A stretch of 17,159 nt of DNA from DATKLX01 sp035542155 (lineage in GTDB: Bacteria > Chloroflexota > Anaerolineae > Anaerolineales > Anaerolineaceae): positions 1-17,159 of the forward strand of contig DATKLX010000110.1 of NCBI GenBank assembly GCA_035542155.1, given 5' to 3'. The first letter of the stretch is position 1. Every line of letters starts with the position of its first letter. Below, in pieces: positions 1 to 5,843 of the stretch. Both the position numbers and the translations under genes were made by a program. The notes beneath the pieces were generated by a model. The model was not told where the DNA came from and did no database searches. It was given only the letters and a program-made list of their open reading frames with translations.

Positions 1-31
1 AGGTGATGGTGTCAGGTTGTTTTTCGCTCAT
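1..31 (-). CDS. Transposase N-terminus, cut by the window edge
   Basis: Only the first ten codons are present, reading MSEKQPDTIT on the minus strand, so function cannot be read from the protein alone. The start is well supported: an AGGAGG Shine-Dalgarno lies at 37-42, five bases before the ATG. The case for a transposase is contextual. About 60-110 bases upstream lies a sequence (89-145) closely related to the one found at 5687-5742, upstream of a decayed transposase that begins MSQSPVETPT with a similar leader distance. The two N-termini are also alike. I infer that both belong to one IS family and that this copy continues to the left of the window. It could instead be another gene that happens to lie beside an orphan IS end. 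Confidence 0.45.
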   Translation of the reverse strand, partial: MSEKQPDTIT

Positions 32-88
32 GAAACCCTCCTGGGTAGTCCATGAGCATAATGGATTTTGCTCAATTGTTAAAGTGCT

Positions 89-145
89 GGTTTTTGCGGT
101 TTAAAGCACTTTGCCTTCTAGTTGCACAAAAGTTACGCTAAAATA
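89..145 (-). repeat. Insertion-sequence end, copy A
   Basis: This stretch aligns with 5687-5742 at about 43 of 57 positions with one gap. The alignment includes an identical 13-base core, TTGCACAAAAGTT, at 122-134 and 5720-5732. Both copies have the same orientation and lie upstream of a minus-strand start codon. The 8-bp inverted repeat AAAGTGCT/AGCACTTT (81-88 and 105-112) overlaps it. I read it as the transposase-proximal end of an IS. The exact terminal base and any target duplication cannot be fixed from this window. Confidence 0.5.
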
Positions 146-490
146 CGGGGAAGACCTGAAATATGAGCCAGCTCCCCCTAATGTTCATACGGAAGAGGGC
201 CTCTTTACGTTTGAACTATATGGGCACATCAAATTTTGGCATGGACGGACATTGAAGTTTTGTCCAATAAAATACCCTGCCTGTCCAAAATTTAAACGTA
301 TTGATGACCGTTGGATTTGGGTTTACTCTTCTGCATTATAAAACTCATTTTGATAGCGTTTCCGAATTCGCCTTTTATGACCGTTTCTTTAATCTATATC
401 GTCACCGAAAATTTTATGTGATCCAACATATCGGTATAAGTTTCGACCTGCGGTCCGAGTCTAAGACTTCATACATTCCTCCAAACAAAA
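146..490. other. AT-rich stretch with no convincing gene
   Basis: The short open frames here begin with poor start codons, lack Shine-Dalgarno sequences and encode nothing recognisable. I see no RNA gene or repeat. It separates the IS end from the terminator of the toxin-antitoxin operon and is probably decayed sequence. Confidence 0.5.
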
Positions 491-491
491 T

Positions 492-522
492 CAGCGCCTC
501 GCTCAATAAGTGCGAGACGCTG
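492..522 (-). terminator. Terminator after the toxin gene, possibly bidirectional
   Basis: CAGCGCCTCGC (492-502) pairs with GCGAGACGCTG (512-522), leaving one mismatch and a 9-base loop. The stem lies 21 bases past the yoeB stop codon. On the minus strand it is followed by ATTTTGTTT, and on the plus strand by AATTTTTT, so it could stop transcription from either side. Confidence 0.6.
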
Positions 523-543
523 AATTTTTTGGGAAACCAAATC

Positions 544-837
544 CTAGTAATGGTACCTTGCCTGCAAGAAATCGATCTGATCATCCCGAACCAGATACAC
601 AATTCGATGCTCCTGTGTCAGCCTTCTTGACCATGCACCCGGCGTCAAATACTTGAGTGGTTCGGGCTTGCCAATTCCTTCAAAGGGATCTCTCAAAATA
701 GCCTCGATTAAATCGAATGCCCGGATCGCCAACTTCCGGTCGGTTTCCACCCAGAAACGTAAATCTTCGATGAACTCTGGTTGGAATACCGCCGTGCGCG
801 CCTTTTTACTCAAGACCAATCTCGCGCCGCAAAGCAT
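544..837 (-). CDS. yoeB: YoeB-family mRNA interferase toxin
   Basis: This is the toxin of a type II toxin-antitoxin pair. YoeB is a RelE-fold endoribonuclease that cuts mRNA at the ribosomal A site and is neutralised by YefM. The sequence is typical: FWVETDRK near the start, then PFEGIGKPEPLK, WSRRLTQEHRIVY and the terminal RYHY. The catalytic residues known from E. coli YoeB (Glu46, Arg65, His83, Tyr84) have counterparts at E59, R78, H96 and Y97 when numbered from the ATG at 837, so the enzyme looks intact. The start is uncertain. ATG at 837 overlaps the antitoxin by 32 bases and gives 97 residues. TTG at 813 would give about 89 residues, closer to the usual 84, with an 8-base overlap. Neither has a strong ribosome-binding site, which fits translational coupling to the antitoxin. 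Confidence 0.93.
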   Translation of the reverse strand: MLCGARLVLSKKARTAVFQPEFIEDLRFWVETDRKLAIRAFDLIEAILRDPFEGIGKPEPLKYLTPGAWSRRLTQEHRIVYLVRDDQIDFLQARYHY

Positions 838-1084
838 CAACCGTCAACGGTTGGGACTCATTTTTCAATGCTCGCCCAAGCGCAGAAAGCAGCCGTTCGG
901 CATTAGCGGGTGAGCGCAGCAGATAGGCAGTCTCCATCAGACTTTCCAGTTCTGAAGCGGCAATCATGGCTACTTCTTCTTCACCCCGCCGTTGAATCAC
1001 AACCACTTCGCGGTTGTGCGTTACTTGATCCAGTAACTTTGCCAGCCCATCGCGTGCCTGCGTGTATGTTGTTTGAATGGTCAT
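806..1084 (-). CDS. yefM: YefM/Phd-family antitoxin
   Basis: This 92-residue protein is the antitoxin partner of the downstream YoeB. It begins MTIQTTYTQARDGLAKLLDQ and contains the VVVIQRRGEEEVAMI stretch typical of the Phd/YefM DNA-binding fold. The C-terminal half is the toxin-binding tail. The start at 1084 is supported by GGAGG five bases upstream; an upstream in-frame extension would cross the promoter and is rejected. In this family the N-terminal dimer binds its own operator and the YefM-YoeB complex represses more tightly. The operator described in the next entry supports the same autoregulation here. The gene overlaps the toxin start. Confidence 0.92.
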   Translation of the reverse strand: MTIQTTYTQARDGLAKLLDQVTHNREVVVIQRRGEEEVAMIAASELESLMETAYLLRSPANAERLLSALGRALKNESQPLTVDALRREIGLE

Positions 1085-1098
1085 TTCATCCTCCGATA

Positions 1099-1138
1099 TG
1101 TACAGGACTACTGTACAACATTGTCGCTGGTTTGTCAA
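1099..1138 (-). promoter_or_regulatory. yefM-yoeB promoter with paired TGTACA operator
   Basis: On the minus strand a perfect -35 TTGACA (1133-1138) and a -10 TACAGT (1110-1115) are separated by exactly 17 bases. Two TGTACA half-palindromes lie at 1112-1117 and 1099-1104; the first overlaps the -10 box. TGTACA is the core motif of the E. coli yefM-yoeB operator. Repressor bound here would block RNA polymerase, consistent with autoregulation. Confidence 0.78.
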
Positions 1139-1237
1139 GGTGAGTGAATGAGAAATTGGACAAACGCCAATTATTCCGGTTGGGCGAATCCATCTCAGGT
1201 TGTAATACCTAGTTAAATGGGAAATGCAATCCAAAAA

Positions 1238-1265
1238 TTGGTTAAATAGAATATACCGGTATAAG
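1238..1265 (+). promoter_or_regulatory. Possible promoter overlapping a 12-bp palindrome
   Basis: A weak -35 TTGGTT (1238-1243), a 16-base spacer and TATAAG (1260-1265, five of six to consensus) form a possible promoter. A perfect palindrome, TATACCGGTATA (1252-1263), covers the -10 and could be a repressor site. This would drive the structured segment that follows. The -35 is poor, so this is tentative. Confidence 0.33.
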
Positions 1266-1271
1266 TTCCGT

Positions 1272-1460
1272 CCGATTCTTCACTAAGAAGATTCACCACC
1301 CCACAAAGACATGGGGCAGGCAGAGCACACAGCCCGGTCCTGGCGTCCTGCCTGCACCTGGACCGCGGTGTCCCAGTCCTGTCGTACTGGGACAGGGCAG
1401 GTACAGGTGGGCCAGGGAGATCACAAAGAAGAGCGCTCTCCAGAGTTGGAGGGCGTTTTT
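1272..1460 (+). ncRNA. Candidate structured RNA ending in an intrinsic terminator
   Basis: This stretch lacks a credible ORF but is dense in inverted repeats. TCTTC/GAAGA is at 1277-1291. CCCCA/TGGGG is at 1299-1316. GCAGGCAG/CTGCCTGC is at 1316-1355. GTCCCAGT/ACTGGGAC, eight perfect pairs, is at 1370-1393 and sits within a longer imperfect stem. The last hairpin, CGCTCTCC/GGAGGGCG at 1434-1455, is followed directly by TTTTT, a classic plus-strand terminator with no protein gene in front of it. It is GC-rich compared with its flanks. It may be a small RNA of about 190 nt, or a leader whose terminator controls the reductase gene at 1520. I recognise no known RNA family, and a decayed mobile element is an alternative. 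Confidence 0.35.
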
Positions 1461-1471
1461 GCTTTGGATTG

Positions 1472-1513
1472 TATAATTGAGGTCTGATTACAGGTATTCC
1501 TCCCAAATGGAGG
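1472..1513 (+). promoter_or_regulatory. -10 box and occluded ribosome-binding site of the reductase gene
   Basis: A perfect TATAAT lies at 1472-1477 with no good -35 at the usual distance. The Shine-Dalgarno GGAGG (1509-1513) is six bases before the ATG at 1520 and can pair with CCTCC at 1499-1503 across a five-base loop. The short hairpin could dampen translation, though five pairs is little and may be chance. Confidence 0.35.
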
Positions 1514-1519
1514 TTCAGG

Positions 1520-2080
1520 ATGGCCCGCTTGATCTACTCGGCGATCTCGTCACTCGACGGCTACATCGAGGACATGGAGGGTAAGTTTGACTGGGCAGCC
1601 CCAGACGAGGAAGTACACAGCTTTATCAACGACCTCGAACGGTCGGCCGGCACCTACCTTTATGGACGTCGCATGTACGAAACCATGATGGTTTGGGAGA
1701 CTGATCCCGGTTTCGCCGCTGAAAATCCGATCACGCGCGACTACGCGGAGATATGGCAAGCAGCCAACAAAATCGTGTACTCCAGGACATTGGAGGCGGT
1801 ATCCACTCGCAAAACGCGGCTAGAGCGAGATTTCGATCCGGAAGCCATTCGACGATTGAAAAAAGCTGTCGAACAGGATATCAGCATCGGGGGTCCCGAG
1901 CTGGCTGCCCACGCTTTTCGATCCGGGTTGATCGACGAATGTCAATTGTTCCTCACCCCAATCATCGTGGGAGGTGGCAAAAAATCCCTCCCCGACAACG
2001 TTCGATTGGAGCTCGAGCTTTTAGAGGAACGTCGTTTTGGCAATGGAGTGGTTTTCCTCCGGTATGGTACACCTGGGTGA
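1520..2080 (+). CDS. RibD C-terminal/DHFR-like reductase family protein
   Basis: The 186-residue protein belongs to the single-domain RibD-C/dihydrofolate-reductase-like family (YyaP/YwjB type). These are cytoplasmic proteins thought to use NAD(P)H, most with no assigned substrate. Family signs are the N-terminal strand and loop IYSAISSLDGYIED (residues 5-18), LYGRRMYETM (47-56), IGGPELA (123-129, the nucleotide-binding glycine turn) and PIIVGGGKKSLP (147-158). Its length is normal for the family and it appears intact. The start is fixed by GGAGG six bases upstream. It is not a true folate-pathway DHFR by sequence, nor a full RibD, because the deaminase domain is absent. A structured leader lies upstream and a truncated antitoxin-like ORF follows after 50 bases. 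Confidence 0.85.
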   Translation: MARLIYSAISSLDGYIEDMEGKFDWAAPDEEVHSFINDLERSAGTYLYGRRMYETMMVWETDPGFAAENPITRDYAEIWQAANKIVYSRTLEAVSTRKTRLERDFDPEAIRRLKKAVEQDISIGGPELAAHAFRSGLIDECQLFLTPIIVGGGKKSLPDNVRLELELLEERRFGNGVVFLRYGTPG

Positions 2081-2130
2081 TGCTCATGGAAGTTGGCGCG
2101 AAAAAGGTTAGCGCAAGTGAGAGGTGACAA

Positions 2131-2373
2131 ATGAACGAGGAAAATATTGGAAGTAACTTCGATGATTTCCTGAGCGATGAAGGGCTGCTGGAAAAAGCGG
2201 AAGCAATAGCAGTCAAGCGCGTCCTGGCATTCCAGGTCAAACAACTTGTGGATCCAGGGCTTGTTTTCTTTCGAAATCAACCACCAGATGTGATCCTGGC
2301 CTCTCGGTATACTGGCAAACCAAGACCGGATCTGGAAGAATGCCGATTTCGTACCTCCACCCTGCATCTTTGA
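2131..2373 (+). pseudogene. Truncated HTH-antitoxin-like ORF
   Basis: The first 38 or so residues (IGSNFDDFLSDEGLLEKAE, then AIAVKRVLAFQVKQL) match from memory the start of small HTH antitoxin-type regulators, often annotated as Fis or XRE family. In those, the stretch is followed by a helix-turn-helix and a Leu-rich tail to about 95-100 residues. Here the similarity stops abruptly after KQL. The remaining 42 residues look unrelated, and no helix-turn-helix appears in the other frames. I infer a deletion or recombination that left only the N-terminal part. The ribosome-binding site (GAGGTGA before ATG 2131) is still good, so an 80-residue product may be made. No toxin partner is adjacent. Confidence 0.55.
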
Positions 2374-2395
2374 GTTCCCTCATGGAATTCTTTTG

Positions 2396-2436
2396 AAAGA
2401 GCCAGAGAGCTGCTGGTGATAACTCTCTGGCTCTTT
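2396..2436. terminator. Bidirectional terminator with a 14-bp perfect stem
   Basis: AAAGAGCCAGAGAG (2396-2409) pairs perfectly with CTCTCTGGCTCTTT (2423-2436) around a 13-base loop. It lies between the convergent plus-strand ORF ending at 2373 and the ATPase gene ending at 2441. Because the stem arms begin with AAA and end with TTT, it can work in both directions. Confidence 0.8.
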
Positions 2437-2440
2437 CCTG

Positions 2441-4879
2441 TTACGCAAACGCTTGTCTCTGATTGAAGATGGGAAGTTTCTTGAGTTCCAAGGGCAGGAT
2501 TACTGCCACCACAACGACTCCAATAACAAGGAGCTGGGTAAGGCTGAGCGGCGTCAGGTGCATCAGTTGGTTAATCGCCGGCACGTACATCCCCGCAAGA
2601 AGGAAAATCAATGCCGCTAACGCCCAGATATCCATAACGCGGTTGGAGAGCAAGCCAATTGAGGCGATGGTCTCCTGATCCGAGCGGGAAACGTAGGCCA
2701 TCACGATATGCCCGATCATCCAGGCGGTGAACGCCGAGGTCTGGGCCAGGGCCGTATTCGCTGACTGATAGTAGGAGGTGAGGAAAACGCCCGTCACGGC
2801 CGCCGCAAGCACCAGGCTTTTTACGACCATATCGGTGATTTCCGGTTTGCCAAAGATCGGTCTTTGAGGGTCGCGAGGCGGGCGTGTATAAATGTTCTTT
2901 TCCTTGGGCTCGGCGACAAAACCAGCCGAAGCGGCCAGGTCCATGAACAGCTCCAGCAAAATGATCTGGATGGGCGAGAAGGGCATGGGAACACCCAGGA
3001 TGACCGGCACCAGGAAGATCAGGACGAGCGCCATCTTGATGCACAGGTAATACTTCATGCCTTTCTGCATGTTATCGAAGAGACCGCGACTCTCGAAGAT
3101 GCCGTCCGTGATGGTTTTATAGTTATCATCCGCCAGGACCACGTCGGCGGCCTCGCGCGCCACGTCCGTGCCGCGCATGCCCATGGCGATGCCGGTATCG
3201 GCGCCTTTCAAGGCCAGCACATCGTTGATGCCATCCCCGGTAGCCGCGACAACCTCGTGGTTCTGCTGCAAAGCCTTGACGATGCGGTATTTCTGTTCGG
3301 GGGTGGTGCGGGCGAAGACGGAGGTAGTCTTTACTGCATCGTACAGTTCCGAATCGCTCATGGCATCGAGCTGGGCACCTGTCACAACCGTCTGGTCGGA
3401 GATACCAACCTGGCGCGCGATGGATGCGGCCGTGGCGGGGTGGTCGCCGGTCACCATGATCGTGCGGATCCCTGCTGTGGCAGCCTGCGCGATCGTCGCC
3501 TTCGCCTCAAGCCGCGGGGCATCCTCAAAGCTGACGAGACCGGAGAAGGTCATCCCCGTTTCAAGCTCCGCAAAGTCTTTCTGGATATCGGTGGCTGCCA
3601 GCTCTTTACAAGCTACCCCGACCACACGCCGGCCGGTTCGGGTCTGGCTGTCCAGCTCATCCGATGCTCCGGCTGGCACCTCGGTGCACGCAGCGAAGAT
3701 CTCTTCAGGTGCGCCGCTCTTGTAGAGCCTGTAGCTGCCGCTATCCTGGCGGATGACCGCTATGCTTTTGTCACCGTTGCCCAGCTGCCGTTCCCGGACA
3801 ATGGCTGGCGAAGCGGTATAGCCGCATTCCTGGGCTTTGCGTTGGATCTCCTGGTCGATCGGTGAAAGGGCGAACTCCGGGAGGGCCAGTGCCGCGTTCT
3901 GCAGCACATCCTGCTGCGGATAGACATCGACGACCTTCTGCTTTCCCTCGGTCAGCGTGCCGGTTTTATCGGTGACGATGACCGTCGTATTGCCCAGGCT
4001 CTCTGCGGCGCGCAGCTTCTTGACCAGCAAATTGCGCTTGGAGAGGTTGTACGAACCGACGGCCAGCACCATCGTGACCACCATCGGTAGTTCTTCCGGG
4101 ATGACCGCAAAAGCCAGCGCCAAACCGGTGGTGATCATCACCCTCCAGTCCTGTCCGCGGATAAAGCCGAGCAGGGGAATCGCGACCGCGAAGAATACCG
4201 CCACATAGGCAAGCTGGATGGATAGCTTATTCATTGCCTCCTGCAGGGGTGTTTCCGGCACCTCAATTTCTTTCGCCTGCGCCGCGATGGTCCCCATGCG
4301 AGTGGCTGGACCGGTGGCCGTGACCAGCGCCTGCCCCTCACCGCTGACCACGATGGTGCTGGCATAAAGCGGGTCACCAGCCGCCTTCTTCACCGCGGCC
4401 GATTCACCGGTGAGCGCAGCTTCATCGACCTCCAGCTCAATCGCCTCGATCAGCCTCGCGTCGGCGGCAATCTTAGCGCCCGCTTTCAAGATCAGCACGT
4501 CGTCTGGCACGACGTCCACCGCCTTCACCTCGGTCGGCTTGCCATCCCGCAGGACCACGGCTTTCAGCGCGGCAAGGTCGTCCAGAGCATTGATGGCTTT
4601 ATCCGCGCGCATGTCCGTGAGCGTCTCTGAAACGATCATCAGGAAAATCACCACAAAGATCGTGATCGCATCGCCCGGTTTGCCGAAAATTCCGTACAGA
4701 ACGCCCGTGACGACCAACAAGATCATCATAGGCTCGCGGATAATGTCGTAAAAGACCTTCCAGAACCGGATTGGTTCTTTCTTGAAGATCTCGTTCGGAC
4801 CGAATTTCTCGCGTAGTACTTTGGCCTGTTGAGAGGTGAGGCCAGGGTTTTGAGTGATAGTTGCTTTTTCGGTAATCAT
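2441..4879 (-). CDS. P-type ATPase, cation-translocating
   Basis: This 812-residue membrane pump couples ATP hydrolysis to cation transport. It has the N-terminal cation-ATPase domain (LTSQQAKVLREKFGPNEI), the actuator TGES (157-160), the phosphorylated Asp304 in DKTGTLT, the nucleotide-binding KSGAPE (387-392), TGDHPATA (477-484) and the hinge GDGIND (548-553). About ten hydrophobic segments fit the P2 topology. It lacks the CPx motif and N-terminal metal domains of heavy-metal pumps. The layout resembles calcium-type P2 pumps, but the ion-site helices differ: M4 has PEELP (261-265) rather than PEGLP. By eye, M5 has Lys615 where SERCA has Asn768, and M6 has Glu643 and Asp647. The ion is therefore unassigned. 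The start at 4879 has AAGGAA upstream. It follows a 50-residue membrane ORF by 17 bases, probably in one transcript. Confidence 0.93.
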   Translation of the reverse strand: MITEKATITQNPGLTSQQAKVLREKFGPNEIFKKEPIRFWKVFYDIIREPMMILLVVTGVLYGIFGKPGDAITIFVVIFLMIVSETLTDMRADKAINALDDLAALKAVVLRDGKPTEVKAVDVVPDDVLILKAGAKIAADARLIEAIELEVDEAALTGESAAVKKAAGDPLYASTIVVSGEGQALVTATGPATRMGTIAAQAKEIEVPETPLQEAMNKLSIQLAYVAVFFAVAIPLLGFIRGQDWRVMITTGLALAFAVIPEELPMVVTMVLAVGSYNLSKRNLLVKKLRAAESLGNTTVIVTDKTGTLTEGKQKVVDVYPQQDVLQNAALALPEFALSPIDQEIQRKAQECGYTASPAIVRERQLGNGDKSIAVIRQDSGSYRLYKSGAPEEIFAACTEVPAGASDELDSQTRTGRRVVGVACKELAATDIQKDFAELETGMTFSGLVSFEDAPRLEAKATIAQAATAGIRTIMVTGDHPATAASIARQVGISDQTVVTGAQLDAMSDSELYDAVKTTSVFARTTPEQKYRIVKALQQNHEVVAATGDGINDVLALKGADTGIAMGMRGTDVAREAADVVLADDNYKTITDGIFESRGLFDNMQKGMKYYLCIKMALVLIFLVPVILGVPMPFSPIQIILLELFMDLAASAGFVAEPKEKNIYTRPPRDPQRPIFGKPEITDMVVKSLVLAAAVTGVFLTSYYQSANTALAQTSAFTAWMIGHIVMAYVSRSDQETIASIGLLSNRVMDIWALAALIFLLAGMYVPAINQLMHLTPLSLTQLLVIGVVVVAVILPLELKKLPIFNQRQAFA

Positions 4880-4896
4880 TTCCTTGCCTTAAATGG

Positions 4897-5049
4897 TTAG
4901 ATTTCGATTTCTCGGCGTGGATTTCCAAAAAGATACGAATAGAGCCACATTCCGATCAAACTTAGAAATACATAGCTGAACAGGCTGGTTGGCTGTTTCA
5001 CCTGGCATACCGCTGGTTCCAACTGCTTCGATAAAGGGTTCTTGTTCAT
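4897..5049 (-). CDS. Small single-helix membrane ORF resembling an FtsH N-terminus
   Basis: This is a 50-residue ORF. It starts at ATG 5049, four bases after a strong AGGAGATAA-type ribosome-binding site (GGAG at about 5055-5058), and stops at TAA 4897-4899. It begins MNKNPLSKQLEPAVCQVKQP. A hydrophobic stretch, LFSYVFLSLIGMWLYSYLF (residues 23-41), is long enough for one membrane helix, and the end is GNPRREIEI. The layout and the final basic-then-EIEI motif resemble the first helix of FtsH proteases, which normally continue into an IPYSEF-like stretch. Here translation stops instead. It is either a small membrane partner encoded 17 bases before the pump gene or the stub of a deleted ftsH. 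The good ribosome-binding site and tight spacing favour expression. The FtsH resemblance is recalled, not searched. Confidence 0.6.
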   Translation of the reverse strand: MNKNPLSKQLEPAVCQVKQPTSLFSYVFLSLIGMWLYSYLFGNPRREIEI

Positions 5050-5067
5050 ATTTATCTCCTTAGATTA

Positions 5068-5089
5068 CCCTGTAGGAAGACCCGCAGGG
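5068..5089 (-). promoter_or_regulatory. Leader hairpin upstream of the ATPase operon
   Basis: CCCTG (5068-5072) and CAGGG (5085-5089) can pair just upstream of the ribosome-binding site of the 50-residue ORF, with partial extension by TTA/TAA. No clear promoter was found in 5050-5182. The five-base stem may be fortuitous. Confidence 0.22.
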
Positions 5090-5182
5090 AAGGTAAACTC
5101 GCGGATATTTTCTCAATAGAAGAATACCCATCTAAGGATGCGTTTTCATGGATCGAAAGTGTTAAAAAATACTTATTCCGGA

Positions 5183-5344
5183 TTATGTCTCATCCTCGAC
5201 GGCTCCCAGCGCCAGGAGCGCCCGCCGCTGCGCCTCGGTGATGCCCGACAGGCCGGTGATGTCCATGCGCTCGTAGCGGCGCTCTGCCCGCAGGGTGCGC
5301 AGCTCAACGCCGCTGCTCGTCTCCCACAGTCGCACAGTCCCACC
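5183..5344 (-). pseudogene. C-terminal tail of a WD40-repeat protein
   Basis: One minus-strand frame reads GGTVRLWETSSGVELRTLRA, the end of a WD40 blade (xGTVRLWxxxxG). It continues with ERRYERMDITGLSGITEAQ and RRALLALGAVEDET before TAA at 5183-5185. This tail is like the one that closes many NB-ARC/WD40 (STAND-type) proteins in Chloroflexota and Cyanobacteria. In those proteins a row of blades and an ATPase would precede it. Here only about 50 codons remain and the frame has no start. The upstream side is joined to transposase sequence at about 5336-5347. It is therefore a remnant of a large regulatory or defence-type STAND protein, destroyed by an IS-associated deletion. The family call is from memory and the frame is certain. 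Confidence 0.65.
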
Positions 5345-5601
5345 CCGGTTGCAGCCAGGCGCGGGCCACAGCCATATCCTTTTCGACGGGCTCCGCGGCC
5401 GTGCTCAGATCCTGGAGATGCTCCAAACCCGCCAACACGGCCAGAAAGAATTCCAGGATCTTGGTGTGGATCGTGGCGCACCTTTTTCTGGTGGAGCGGA
5501 ACTTTGGCCAGCTCCTGGATCAGCCCCAGGGCTTGGGCAAACTGGCCCCAGATCACGAGCAGGGTATGTTGGGTGGGCGTTTCGACCGGGCTCTGGCTCA
5601 T
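5345..5601 (-). pseudogene. Decayed transposase, N-terminal part, frameshifted
   Basis: From ATG 5601, with GGAG seven to ten bases upstream, the frame reads MSQSPVETPTQHTLLVIWGQ and then FAQALGLIQELAKVPLHQKK and VRHDPH. At about 5475 the sense moves by one base to another frame reading TKILEFFLAVLAGLEHLQDL and then STAAEPVEKDMAVARAW. This resembles the N-terminal region of transposases common in Chloroflexota and Ktedonobacteria (…KVPxxQKxVxHxPxxKxLEFLxxILAGxxHLxD…). The expected DDE catalytic domain is missing, because the sequence switches to a WD40-protein tail at about 5345. A single-base deletion plus a large 3' deletion make this non-functional. I do not assign an IS family. Confidence 0.6.
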
Positions 5602-5686
5602 GGTGCATCTCCTGTGGAAGATCACCATAAGCCTGGCGGAAGATTCGCCGCCGCTGGGTCAAACAGGGTTCAATTGGCAAAGTTCA

Positions 5687-5742
5687 AGATTTTTCGTTTT
5701 TAAGCGTTTTGCCAGTTATTTGCACAAAAGTTTCGCAAAATG
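5687..5742 (-). repeat. Insertion-sequence end, copy B
   Basis: This matches the copy at 89-145, with the identical core TTGCACAAAAGTT at 5720-5732. It lies about 90-140 bases upstream of the decayed transposase start. A nearby inverted pair, TGGCAAA/TTTGCCA, at about 5674-5713 parallels the hairpin beside copy A. Confidence 0.5.
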
Positions 5743-5843
5743 AGCAGGAAGGGACATGATCAACAATTAAACAGGTATTCCCGGCTTTGCTGATAAAGTC
5801 ACGAAGTGAAAAAGCGCATTGTATTACAATTAACTTTCAATGT

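Larger units (their letters stand above)
5345..5742 (-). mobile_element. Insertion-sequence remnant, copy B
   Basis: This combines the decayed transposase (5345-5601), its leader and the related IS end at 5687-5742. The opposite end of the element is gone, replaced by a WD40-protein tail. Direct repeats at the insertion point could not be identified because one boundary is lost. Confidence 0.5.

Noticed and set aside
111..630. Short plus-strand frames of 76 and 109 residues
   Set aside because: They have weak starts, no Shine-Dalgarno and no recognisable protein. The second runs through the terminator hairpin and antisense into yoeB.
2864..3865. Long plus-strand open frame of 333 residues
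   Set aside because: It lies wholly antisense to the P-type ATPase, whose motifs are unmistakable. The product is His/Asp/Arg-rich as expected from reading a real gene backwards, and it has no family features.
5138..5743. Plus-strand frame of 201 residues and overlapping shorter ones
   Set aside because: They run antisense to the transposase/WD40 remnants and the IS end. The minus-strand frames give recognisable protein segments and these do not.
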